Assembly: GCF_003688895.1 (NCBI RefSeq)
Contig: NZ_REFV01000007.1
Location: forward strand, 62,001 to 126,000
Source of the DNA: Dokdonia sinensis
Lineage (GTDB): Bacteria > Bacteroidota > Bacteroidia > Flavobacteriales > Flavobacteriaceae
Reading direction: 5' to 3'
Length of the DNA stretch: 64,000 nucleotides
The notes under the pieces: generated by a model
What the model was told of the DNA's origin: nothing
Databases searched by the model: none
What the model saw: the letters and a program-made list of their open reading frames with translations, nothing else
Part shown: positions 19,109-27,362 of the stretch, in pieces
Layout of the letters: each line of letters begins with the position of its first letter
Numbering within the stretch: the first letter of the stretch is position 1
Position numbers and translations under genes: made by a program

Positions 19109-21235
19109 ATGAATAGTTCCGTCTTTATTGCTGAACAAAGTACAATTTCCATTGAAAAAGTCAAAAACACCCTATCCCTCCTCGCACAAGACTGCACCCT
19201 TCCCTTTATCGCACGTTATCGTAAAGAAGCCACTGGCGGTCTGGATGAAGTCGAAATAGGTAAAATCATCGAACTTAAAGAACAGTTTGAAGCTTTAGAA
19301 AAGCGTAAAAAAGCAATCCTTAAATCACTCGAAGAGCAAGAAGTTTTAACTCCTGAGTTTAAAGCAAAAATAGAAGATACGCAAGACCTAACCACCCTCG
19401 AAGACCTTTACCTACCCTATAAAAAGAAACGCCAGACCAAAGCCGAGACAGCCCGCAAAAACGGACTAGAGCCACTTGCCAAAATCATAATGGCACAAAA
19501 CGCCACAGATGTAGAAGGCCTCGCACAACGCTATACAAACGACGAAGTCCCGGATGCAGAAAGCGCCTTTGAAGGCGCAAGACACATTATTGCAGAGTGG
19601 CTTAACGAGCGCACGGACATACGCAACAACATCAGGCGCCAACTCACACGTCACGCCCTTATAGAAACCAAAGTCGTAAAGAAAAAAGCTACAGGGGAGA
19701 AAGCACAGAAGTTCAGAGATTATTTCGACTTTTCGGAGCCGTTGAGTCGTTGTCCTTCCCACAGATTACTCGCTATTCTCAGAGCTGAAAATGAAGGGTT
19801 CATACGTGTAAAAATTATCATAGATGATGACCGAGCACTCGATATGATAGCCCGTAAAATCATAAAATCCAATAATGACTGCGCCGGCCAAATAGAACTC
19901 GCTATAAAAGACGCCTACAAGCGCTTACTTCTACCAGCATTATCTAACGAGACCCTCACTGAAGCAAAACAAAAAGCAGATGAGACGGCCATCGCCGTAT
20001 TTGCAAAAAATCTCAAGCAACTTCTGCTCGGTTCACCACTGGGAGAGAAACGCATACTAGCGATTGACCCTGGTTTCCGCACGGGGTGTAAGGTGGTTTG
20101 TCTGGATGCTCAGGGGCAATTACTACACAATGAGACCATATATCTACATCCTCCTAAGAGTGATGAAAAAGGAACCATAAAAAAGATTTCCAGTCTTACA
20201 GATGCTTATAAAATCGAAGCTATCGCTATAGGAAATGGTACCGCCTCCCGCGAGACAGAACGGCTCATAAAACGCGTTCATTTTAAAAATCCCATTGAGG
20301 TTTTTGTGGTGAGCGAGGCTGGCGCATCCATTTACAGCGCCAGCAAGATTGCCCGCGACGAGTTTCCTAATTACGATGTGACCGTGCGTGGCGCTGTCTC
20401 CATAGGTCGTAGATTACAGGACCCGCTGGCAGAGCTGGTGAAAATAGATGCAAAGTCCTTAGGCGTAGGACAATATCAACACGATGTGGACCAGACCGCC
20501 CTTAAGAAAAGTCTTGACCAGACGGTAGAGCTCTGTGTGAATGCCGTGGGTGTAAATGTAAACACCGCAAGTGCTCCGTTACTGAGCTATGTTTCGGGAA
20601 TAGGAGAAAAATTGGCAGAGAGTGTTGTACGCTTTCGCGAAAGCGAAGGACCCTTCATCACCCGTCACGACATTAAAAATGTTCCACGTTTGGGAGCGAA
20701 AGCTTTTGAACAATCGGCTGGGTTTTTACGGATTAAGAATGGCACAAACCCGCTGGATGATTCGTCGGTGCATCCTGAACGCTACGCACTTGTCCAAAAA
20801 ATAGCCAAAGACCAAAAAACTTCCGTGCAGGAATTGATAGGAAATACTAAAAATCTCAAAGACATAGACCTCAACAACTATGTCACTGAAGAGGTAGGTC
20901 TTCCAACCCTTAAAGATATTATCGCCGAGTTAGAAAAACCAGGTTTAGACATACGAGAAAAAGCAAAAATTTTCACCTTTAATCAAAACATCCGAACGAT
21001 AGAAGATGTGCAACCCGGACAATTATTACCTGGTATTGTGAATAATGTGACAGCCTTTGGCGCATTTGTAGATATTGGTATTAAAGAAAGTGGTCTCATA
21101 CATATCTCAAACCTGGCAGATGGATTTGTGAGCGATGTAAATACCCACGTAAGCTTACAACAACAAGTGATTGTAAAAGTGCTAGAAGTGGATATAAAAC
21201 GGAAGCGGATACAATTGAAATTAGAGAAGGTATAA
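19109..21235 (+). CDS. tex: Tex-family S1 RNA-binding transcription accessory protein
   Basis: 708 residues. Tex is a conserved cytoplasmic nucleic-acid-binding protein linked to transcription and RNA processing. Order: N-terminal helical region (1-190; PFIARYRKEATGGLDEV is the family signature), YqgF/RNase H-like domain (about 320-440, beginning ILAIDPGFRTGCK), helix-hairpin-helix repeats (about 490-560) and a C-terminal S1 domain (about 638-708). Residues 508-512 RFRES come from a palindrome copy and sit at a position where Tex proteins usually have a basic/acidic turn before NGPF-type sequence. Starts 12 bases after the frameshifted gene. Confidence 0.95.
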   Translation: MNSSVFIAEQSTISIEKVKNTLSLLAQDCTLPFIARYRKEATGGLDEVEIGKIIELKEQFEALEKRKKAILKSLEEQEVLTPEFKAKIEDTQDLTTLEDLYLPYKKKRQTKAETARKNGLEPLAKIIMAQNATDVEGLAQRYTNDEVPDAESAFEGARHIIAEWLNERTDIRNNIRRQLTRHALIETKVVKKKATGEKAQKFRDYFDFSEPLSRCPSHRLLAILRAENEGFIRVKIIIDDDRALDMIARKIIKSNNDCAGQIELAIKDAYKRLLLPALSNETLTEAKQKADETAIAVFAKNLKQLLLGSPLGEKRILAIDPGFRTGCKVVCLDAQGQLLHNETIYLHPPKSDEKGTIKKISSLTDAYKIEAIAIGNGTASRETERLIKRVHFKNPIEVFVVSEAGASIYSASKIARDEFPNYDVTVRGAVSIGRRLQDPLAELVKIDAKSLGVGQYQHDVDQTALKKSLDQTVELCVNAVGVNVNTASAPLLSYVSGIGEKLAESVVRFRESEGPFITRHDIKNVPRLGAKAFEQSAGFLRIKNGTNPLDDSSVHPERYALVQKIAKDQKTSVQELIGNTKNLKDIDLNNYVTEEVGLPTLKDIIAELEKPGLDIREKAKIFTFNQNIRTIEDVQPGQLLPGIVNNVTAFGAFVDIGIKESGLIHISNLADGFVSDVNTHVSLQQQVIVKVLEVDIKRKRIQLKLEKV
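20631..20644. repeat. GCTTTCGCGAAAGC palindrome, copy 8 (coding, FRES frame)
   Basis: Perfect copy in the helix-hairpin-helix region of tex. Confidence 0.97.
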
Positions 21236-21288
21236 GCTGGTATTTAGTGTTTTCTTGAGTTTAAAATATTCACTATTATTGTTAGGCT

Positions 21289-22755
21289 ATGAAATATCTA
21301 TTATTACCTATACTCTTAACACTCACAAGCGTGAGTGTTTCCCAAGAAAAACTTATCGACATTAAACTTGCTTCTCGCAGTGATAACAACCCGATAATCG
21401 ATTATTCTTTTGAGGGTTATGATGAAAAAACAGGCGAACTAGGGTTATTTCTTTTTAGGATAAAAAGCGTTGAAGCCGTTTTACTGGACAGCTCTTTGAA
21501 AACTATTAAAAGCACTTTTATAGACACTTACGATAGCGTTCAAAAAGTATTTCTAGCGAGCCAGATCTCAGATAAAAAAGCTATACTTTGGTTTACAGAT
21601 AACAGCCTAAAGGTATTTAAAGCGCTCACCTTTGATTTTGTGAGCAAGAAAATGAGCATTGAGATTGTCGATTTAAAATTCAAAAAAGAGACTTTTCTAG
21701 GAGCTTATAACGAGCAGGGAAAGACCTATTTTATCTCTGTAAAAGATAAATCTTCTGTTATCCTTGTGCGCACAGTAACGGGTAATGAAGTGATTGCCAT
21801 AAATGAGGTGGCAATTCGCCCCAAGGCATTTAAAGGGTATAAAAATAAAAGTGTAGACCTATATGAACTCGTTTCTCCCGCTGAGGTCATAAGTAATAAA
21901 CATCATTATTATCTTTTTGAAACTGCAAATCCCACAAAATTATATCCCGACACAAACGGATTTAAACTTACGGTAGATGAAAATGATTCTTTCACGTATC
22001 TCATAGATGTAAATACAAACGACTATTCAAAAAAAATTAAAGTTTTTCGGAAGGCTGACCTCTTTTTATCAGGGACGCTAGCAGAGACTAATTCGCTTTT
22101 ACATAACTATAAGATTACCACGGTTGCCTCAAACAATTTTGTAGCAAAGTTTAAAATATATGATGCGCTAGGTGCCGCGCTTATTAATGAATTTGAGTAT
22201 ACTTACGATGAACCAAAAACTAGAAATACCGCGTTTGTATCGAGTTATAACTTTGATTTTATTTCATCCTTCAGAGTAGATCGGGTGTACGACACATTGT
22301 CTACACTATATACACGCGGTTTTGAAAAGTGGAGCACCACAAGAGGGATACAAAACCCTTCTATCGGAGTAGGTTCAATAGGCAGACAGGATCTTATAAC
22401 CCGAGTAGGATTATACCACGATGGAGAAGCTGGGATTACTCTGGGTTTAAGTCGTTTCCCGCAAGATGTAAGTAAAGACAAAATCGCTCCATCTATAAAG
22501 ACAGAATTACAAATACTTAAAACCATCCAAGGAGGCTTGTTGAGAATTAGACCCTTTATGGCCACAACTTTTGAACTTTCTAACCCTAAGAGCCCTCGCA
22601 ATATTTACCCCATCGATAAAAACCATCTTGTAAAGAAAATGCTGCTCGATCGTAAATTTAGGGGGCAAGAATTCAACCTTATGGCAGGCGATAGGCAATT
22701 ATTGGGAATTATTAATGAAGAGACAGATACATATCAACTGTATGCCTTTGACTAA
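21289..22755 (+). CDS. Secreted protein of unknown function, paralogue 2
   Basis: 488 residues with a Sec signal peptide (about 1-19, ending SVSQ). I do not recognise the family. It shares layout with the proteins at 17646 and 22853: repeated beta-rich units alternating short hydrophobic strands and charged turns, a central KLYPDTNGFKLTVDENDSFTYLID segment matching KLYPQDDKVRITLDMRRTYTFIID of paralogue 3, and a C-terminal segment ending TDTYQLYAFD comparable to NTINLYRFKN. The repeated strand-turn pattern would suit a beta-propeller, which is inference. No T9SS sorting domain. A TTG/TATTATTG pair at 21255-21281 could be its promoter, with almost no leader. Confidence 0.75.
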   Translation: MKYLLLPILLTLTSVSVSQEKLIDIKLASRSDNNPIIDYSFEGYDEKTGELGLFLFRIKSVEAVLLDSSLKTIKSTFIDTYDSVQKVFLASQISDKKAILWFTDNSLKVFKALTFDFVSKKMSIEIVDLKFKKETFLGAYNEQGKTYFISVKDKSSVILVRTVTGNEVIAINEVAIRPKAFKGYKNKSVDLYELVSPAEVISNKHHYYLFETANPTKLYPDTNGFKLTVDENDSFTYLIDVNTNDYSKKIKVFRKADLFLSGTLAETNSLLHNYKITTVASNNFVAKFKIYDALGAALINEFEYTYDEPKTRNTAFVSSYNFDFISSFRVDRVYDTLSTLYTRGFEKWSTTRGIQNPSIGVGSIGRQDLITRVGLYHDGEAGITLGLSRFPQDVSKDKIAPSIKTELQILKTIQGGLLRIRPFMATTFELSNPKSPRNIYPIDKNHLVKKMLLDRKFRGQEFNLMAGDRQLLGIINEETDTYQLYAFD

Positions 22756-22817
22756 CAACACATAGCTCACGCATTTTTTAAAGCGCCCGTATTCTTGTTA
22801 CACTAATAATTATATAA

Positions 22818-22831
22818 GCTTCTGCGAAAGC
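22818..22831. repeat. Degenerate palindrome copy GCTTCTGCGAAAGC (intergenic)
   Basis: Two bases differ in the left arm; it is no longer fully palindromic. Placed 22 bases before the start of paralogue 3. May be a decaying copy. Confidence 0.6.
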
Positions 22832-22852
22832 GTATTTAAGATTTATACATTT

Positions 22853-24310
22853 ATGAGAACACAGATTGTCGCTATTTTCTTGTTATTCTTGAGCACATTA
22901 ATTTTTGGTCAGGAAAAAGTCTTTGAGTTTGAAAATAAACTTAAAATAGGTACTAGGAAAATTAATATACTTTATACCAATTCAAATTCTGAGGGAGAAA
23001 GCCTATTTCTTATTCCAGATAGCGGTAAAATCGCAACCTATCTATATTCAGAAAATTTTGAACCTGTAGGCCAGGGGTTGCTTATCGACAATGTTTTGTA
23101 CAAGTATCCCCAAATATCAAGTTTTATAGGTACTGGAAAAAAGCGTACAATTTTCCTTCGGAAAGCAAATAACAAAAAATGGGGAGCCGTCTTTTTAGAT
23201 TTTGATAACAGGAGCGTACGTCAAGTTGATTTGGATTTTAAACATAAGGGCGAAAATTTTATAAACGAATTTAGTCGCAATGGCTTTCATTATGTAGTTG
23301 CCTTATTGCGTAATAGTTCTACGTTTAGAATGTATCGTTTTGACCAAAACGGAGACATCACTCACACAGATTACAATCTCTCCTCAACAAATTTTACTCC
23401 CAAGAAACGTAGAAGTGGAGATTTAAGTGATATTATAGAACCGCAAAGGGAAAACTTTAAGACTAATGTTGTGGAGGAAGGTACGCCTTTGGCGCTCAAC
23501 ACCGTAAACGAGGTTATAAAGCTGTACCCACAAGATGATAAAGTACGTATCACTCTCGATATGAGACGCACGTACACCTTTATCATCGATTTATTTTTGG
23601 AATCAAATAAGTCCGAAGTGCATATCATAGAACGCCCCAGCTTAAGAGATCCGTCCAGTATGGAAAAGACCAATAGCTTCCTGCAAGGTGACCATCTTTT
23701 CAGTTTTAAAACTTCGTACGATGAGTTGTTATTTGCTATCATTGACTTAAAATCCAAAAATGTTTTAAAAGAAATTAGAGTTGATGAAAAGGAACACATC
23801 TCTTTCTCAAATACACCCATAATTCAAGAAGGAGGTGCTCTAGATGATTACAGGGAACTCGATAGAACACGGCAGTTTCTGAGAAAAACTGTTTCATCTA
23901 ACCCCGCGGTGGCGGTCCTTAAAAACGGAGATGATTATGTAGTAACCCTCGGAGCATCTCAAGAGATCGAGTCACCAGGAGTCCTGATCGTAAGCTCCTC
24001 GGTGGGTGGAGCGATAGGGGCCGGAATTGTTATTGGAATAGGTAACGCTGTTTTTGGCAATTATCTTAATTATACCCGTACTAAAACTGCCCGTATACAA
24101 ACAATTCTTAATAGAGAATATGATCATTTAAAAGGAGCCATCGTTCCTGTGAATATTTTTGACCGTATCCAAGCATTCGAATTAGAATTAGATGAGGAAT
24201 ATGGTAACGATAAAGGAGCAACAACGCTATTTAAAAATGGAGATGATTTTATCTTGGGGTTTTATCACCGTACACTCAATACAATAAATTTATACCGCTT
24301 CAAAAACTAA
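22853..24310 (+). CDS. Secreted protein of unknown function, paralogue 3
   Basis: 485 residues, signal peptide about 1-20 (ending LIFGQEK). Same unknown family as the two preceding genes; this is the intact copy that allows the frameshift in the first to be recognised. A glycine-rich hydrophobic segment (about residues 377-402, SSSVGGAIGAGIVIGIGNAV) may insert in a membrane. The C-terminus FILGFYHRTLNTINLYRFKN mirrors the ends of the other two. Retention of three copies around tex and metG suggests local duplication with strong divergence. No enzymatic motif visible. Confidence 0.75.
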   Translation: MRTQIVAIFLLFLSTLIFGQEKVFEFENKLKIGTRKINILYTNSNSEGESLFLIPDSGKIATYLYSENFEPVGQGLLIDNVLYKYPQISSFIGTGKKRTIFLRKANNKKWGAVFLDFDNRSVRQVDLDFKHKGENFINEFSRNGFHYVVALLRNSSTFRMYRFDQNGDITHTDYNLSSTNFTPKKRRSGDLSDIIEPQRENFKTNVVEEGTPLALNTVNEVIKLYPQDDKVRITLDMRRTYTFIIDLFLESNKSEVHIIERPSLRDPSSMEKTNSFLQGDHLFSFKTSYDELLFAIIDLKSKNVLKEIRVDEKEHISFSNTPIIQEGGALDDYRELDRTRQFLRKTVSSNPAVAVLKNGDDYVVTLGASQEIESPGVLIVSSSVGGAIGAGIVIGIGNAVFGNYLNYTRTKTARIQTILNREYDHLKGAIVPVNIFDRIQAFELELDEEYGNDKGATTLFKNGDDFILGFYHRTLNTINLYRFKN

Positions 24311-24346
24311 TCCTTCGCAAGGATTTCGGTATTACCGCTTTTTTTT
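24309..24346 (+). terminator. Two-hairpin terminator between convergent genes
   Basis: AATCCTT-CGC-AAGGATT (24309-24325) then CGGT-ATT-ACCG followed by eight Ts (24327-24346). The second hairpin overlaps the last codons of the convergent helicase gene. Confidence 0.6.
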
Positions 24347-26815
24347 ACCCGTTTTCTTCGTCAGAATCGCGGTCATCCTTTTGATTCGATCTGCTAGTTT
24401 CTCACTACTCAACTTTTCGCGTAAGCGGTCAGTAATAATAGGGAAGGATAGGGGAGTTGCCTGCTCGCATTGTTTCCAAACGATTTCTTGCGTGGCGATG
24501 CGTTCTAATGATTCTTGCAGTCTTCCTTCTTCCAGAGAATGTTCAAAGGTCTCTGTAAACGCCTGTTGAAATAACAGATTGTCCGGCTCATAATCCCGAA
24601 ACACATCAAAAAACAGCTGGCTACTACTTTGCAAATGTTTCTGCTTAAGTTGTTTGTTAGGGAAACCCGTAAAAACCAATCCAGAAATCACCGCGATATC
24701 GCGAAATTTTCGGCGCGCCATTTCGGTTGCATTTAGACTTTTCTGGAGGTCATCGTGCATATATTCCACCGTAAATAAATTATTGTCTAAAACAGATTGT
24801 ATATCAATCGGTTTATCGGACAGTAATTCAAACCCATAATCGTTAAAGGCAAGTGAGAAGGTAATCGGGTCCAGCAGACTCACACGATATCCCAACAAAC
24901 TCCCCATCGCCTCGTGTACAAAACGACCCTCAAACGGGTAAAAGACGTGATGATAACCTTCTCGGGTTTTAAAGGTTTCTATCAAAAATTGGTCAGCTCC
25001 CGGCACAATGCTTTCCACTTTCTGCCGGCGGAAAATATGTTCTAGGGCGTTGATTTCGGGGCTTCGCTTTCGCGAAAGCAAATTCCCCGTATACAACTCC
25101 TCCCGTAACAGTTGCGACATCTGGCTGCTTAAGGTCAAGCGACCACCCATCCACGAGGGGACTTTATTGGTCTTTTTTGTGCTATTGCGCACGTGCACTT
25201 CCATATTTTTAATGCGAATGAACTCTAGATTTCTACCGGCAAACGTAAACACATCGCCACGCGTAAGCTTGCTGATGAAGAACTCCTCTATCATCCCGAT
25301 GTATCCGCCTTTTTGGTATTTGACCATCAGACTGGCATCGCTCACGATGGTTCCTATTTGTAGACGATGACGCATCGCGACCATTCTAGAATTGACTTTA
25401 AAACGGCCATCTTCTAGAACTTCAACTTTTTTATACTCGTCGTAGGCCTGTAGGGATTGCGCGCCCATTGAGATAAAATTGAGGAGCCATTGCCACTGGT
25501 CTTTTGTCATCGCCTGAAAACAAAAGGTGCTCTGCACCTCAGGCCAAATTTCCTCGGGCAAAAACCCATCAGATACTGCAAGCGTCGTGAGATACTGAAT
25601 GAGGACATCAAAACTGTTGAGGTAGGGAATCCTATCTTCCACCGTATTTTCTTTTACCGCGCGTTGCAACGCACTGGCCTCGACCAGCTCAATAGCGTGG
25701 GTGGGTAAGAAATAAATTACACTTTCTTTTCCAGGGCTGTGTCCCGAACGTCCCGCGCGCTGTAAGAAACGCGCAACACCCTTCGGCCCACCTATTTGCA
25801 CGATGGTCTCTACGGGTGCAAAATCTACTCCCAAGTCCAATGATGAGGTGCACACAACTGCTTTTAAGGTTTCGTTGCGTATGGCGCCTTCTACCCAAGT
25901 GCGCGTTTCCTTATTGATACTCCCGTGGTGCATCGCAATCTCCCCCGCATACTCAGGATGCGCCGCAAGAATTTTCTGAAACCAAATCTCGCACTGACTT
26001 CGCGTGTTTGTAAAGAGTAGCGTCGTTTTACTATTGTTTATGATGGGCACAACATATTCCAGCAGGTGTATCCCCAGATGACCCCGCCACGGAAACGTTT
26101 CCATCTCATCAGGAATGATGGATTTTACAGTTATTTTTTTGTTGATGTTTGCTTTGATAGTTACGCTTTCGCGAAAAGCGCTACTCGTAGGTCCCAATAA
26201 TACTTCCCGAGCCTGTTCCAAATTCCCAATAGTTGCCGATATCCCCCAAATTCTTAAATCTTTGGCTACCGTTTTGAGTCGGCTTAAGGCGAGTTCCATC
26301 TGTACACCGCGCTTGGTGCCCAGAAGTTCGTGCCACTCATCAATGACAATGGCAGAACAATCTTTAAACACTTTATCATATCCTTTAGAAGCCAACAGCA
26401 ACATCAGACTTTCTGGTGTTGTTATCAAAAGGTCGGGCATCGACCGTTTTTGTTTTGCCCGCTCCGATTGAGAAGTATCTCCAGTTCGAATCCCCACCGT
26501 CATCTGCGTGCCCAAATCCTCTGTAATACGATTGGCCGAAAGTTCAATTTCATTAGAGAGCGCACGTAAGGGGGTTATCCAAATAGCCTTTAGACCCTTT
26601 TTGTGTTTGGTTTTATAATCCGGATTTTGCTTGATGTAGTTGAGCACAATGGGAAACCAAAGTGCATACGTCTTACCACTACCCGTCGGTGCATTGAGTA
26701 ACCCATTTTTACCCGCAAGAAATGCCTTCCACGTTTGTTTTTGGAAGGGGAAGGGTTTCCAGTTTTGAGACTGGAACCAAGTTTCAGCGATATGTAGGAG
26801 TTCTTTTTGGGTCAT
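24332..26815 (-). CDS. Ligase-associated DNA damage response DEXH-box helicase (Lhr-like)
   Basis: 827 residues from MTQKELLHIAETWF. Superfamily 2 helicase: Walker A APTGSGKT (about 42-49), motif II DEWH in VIDEWHELLG, motif III SATIGN, motif VI GRSGHSPG, then winged-helix and Lhr-core C-terminal domains. It is the helicase partner of the ligase-associated repair set (MBL exonuclease and ATP ligase at 27363-30052, same strand), thought to process damaged DNA together. A further-upstream ATG would add nine residues of poor quality that overlap a REP-like sequence. Contains a perfect palindrome (25066, read LSRKR) and a variant with one extra A (26165). Confidence 0.92.
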   Translation of the reverse strand: MTQKELLHIAETWFQSQNWKPFPFQKQTWKAFLAGKNGLLNAPTGSGKTYALWFPIVLNYIKQNPDYKTKHKKGLKAIWITPLRALSNEIELSANRITEDLGTQMTVGIRTGDTSQSERAKQKRSMPDLLITTPESLMLLLASKGYDKVFKDCSAIVIDEWHELLGTKRGVQMELALSRLKTVAKDLRIWGISATIGNLEQAREVLLGPTSSAFRESVTIKANINKKITVKSIIPDEMETFPWRGHLGIHLLEYVVPIINNSKTTLLFTNTRSQCEIWFQKILAAHPEYAGEIAMHHGSINKETRTWVEGAIRNETLKAVVCTSSLDLGVDFAPVETIVQIGGPKGVARFLQRAGRSGHSPGKESVIYFLPTHAIELVEASALQRAVKENTVEDRIPYLNSFDVLIQYLTTLAVSDGFLPEEIWPEVQSTFCFQAMTKDQWQWLLNFISMGAQSLQAYDEYKKVEVLEDGRFKVNSRMVAMRHRLQIGTIVSDASLMVKYQKGGYIGMIEEFFISKLTRGDVFTFAGRNLEFIRIKNMEVHVRNSTKKTNKVPSWMGGRLTLSSQMSQLLREELYTGNLLSRKRSPEINALEHIFRRQKVESIVPGADQFLIETFKTREGYHHVFYPFEGRFVHEAMGSLLGYRVSLLDPITFSLAFNDYGFELLSDKPIDIQSVLDNNLFTVEYMHDDLQKSLNATEMARRKFRDIAVISGLVFTGFPNKQLKQKHLQSSSQLFFDVFRDYEPDNLLFQQAFTETFEHSLEEGRLQESLERIATQEIVWKQCEQATPLSFPIITDRLREKLSSEKLADRIKRMTAILTKKTGKKKR
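25066..25079. repeat. GCTTTCGCGAAAGC palindrome, copy 9 (coding, LSRK frame)
   Basis: Perfect copy in the helicase gene; unlike most coding copies, it reads LSRKR on the gene strand. Confidence 0.97.
26165..26179. repeat. Palindrome variant with one extra A (coding)
   Basis: GCTTTCGCGAAAAGC, a 15-base form inside the helicase gene; the inserted A shifts the right half of the site relative to the reading frame. Confidence 0.8.
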
Positions 26816-26830
26816 AAGCAAGCGAGCAAC

Positions 26831-26949
26831 AATTGCGAGCAAAGCGAAGCAATCTGTGCGGATTTAATACCTACTAAACCAAACACACCCCACGCAACAG
26901 TAAGCACGTAAAATAATTGCGAGCGTAGCAAAGCAATCAGTACAGATTT
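26831..26949. repeat. Pair of REP-like ATTGC...GCAAT elements
   Basis: Two imperfect direct copies, 26831-26865 and 26915-26949, 84 bases apart. Each has AATTGCGAGC, a variable six bases, AAGCAATC and then a GATTT end; ATTGC and GCAAT can pair as a stem. This form resembles a widespread class of interspersed repeats with ATTGCGAG...GAAGCAAT, recognised from memory. They lie between the GIY-YIG gene and the helicase gene. Confidence 0.7.
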
Positions 26950-26966
26950 GGAATTAAACACACCTC

Positions 26967-27311
26967 CTACCATATCTCCTCAATATAAAATAATTCCGAG
27001 TGTAACGACGGCACCTCTCCAAGCGAAGCGAAGGAACCAGCCAAATCCTTCCACTCAGGATTCCTACTATTGATTAATTTTTCTTTACGCTTTCTATTCC
27101 CTGCTTTGAGTTGTTTTTCTCTTGCTAGCGCTTCTTTCCACGTGTCAAACACTTCGTAGTACATCAAATTATAGCAATTATATTGAGCACTAAAGGACTT
27201 GGGATAAAACTTAGTTTTGTGCTGAAATATTCTTTTTCTCATATCACTCGTTGCTCCTACATAAAGAACTGTTTTGTTTTTGTTCGTTAGGATGTAGGTG
27301 TAATAGGGCAT
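26967..27311 (-). CDS. GIY-YIG nuclease family protein (UvrC/URI type)
   Basis: 114 residues from MPYYTYILTN. Small single-domain GIY-YIG protein: YTYIL and VLYVGATSD form the GIY/YIG strands, with the expected Arg in MRKRIFQHK and Glu in KEALAREKQLKAGNRKRKEKLI. Typical of stand-alone proteins of this class, often multicopy in Bacteroidota and of unknown role. The C-terminal ~25 residues (GSFASLGEVPSLHSE) look like translated intergenic-repeat sequence, so the original gene may have ended near NPEWKDL. It interrupts the order ligase-helicase of the repair operon and is flanked by the REP-like pair. Confidence 0.85.
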   Translation of the reverse strand: MPYYTYILTNKNKTVLYVGATSDMRKRIFQHKTKFYPKSFSAQYNCYNLMYYEVFDTWKEALAREKQLKAGNRKRKEKLINSRNPEWKDLAGSFASLGEVPSLHSELFYIEEIW

Positions 27312-27362
27312 TTGTTTACTCTTTTGTGAGTTTATTTTTCTCACTCTTGTGCGGTGATTTGG

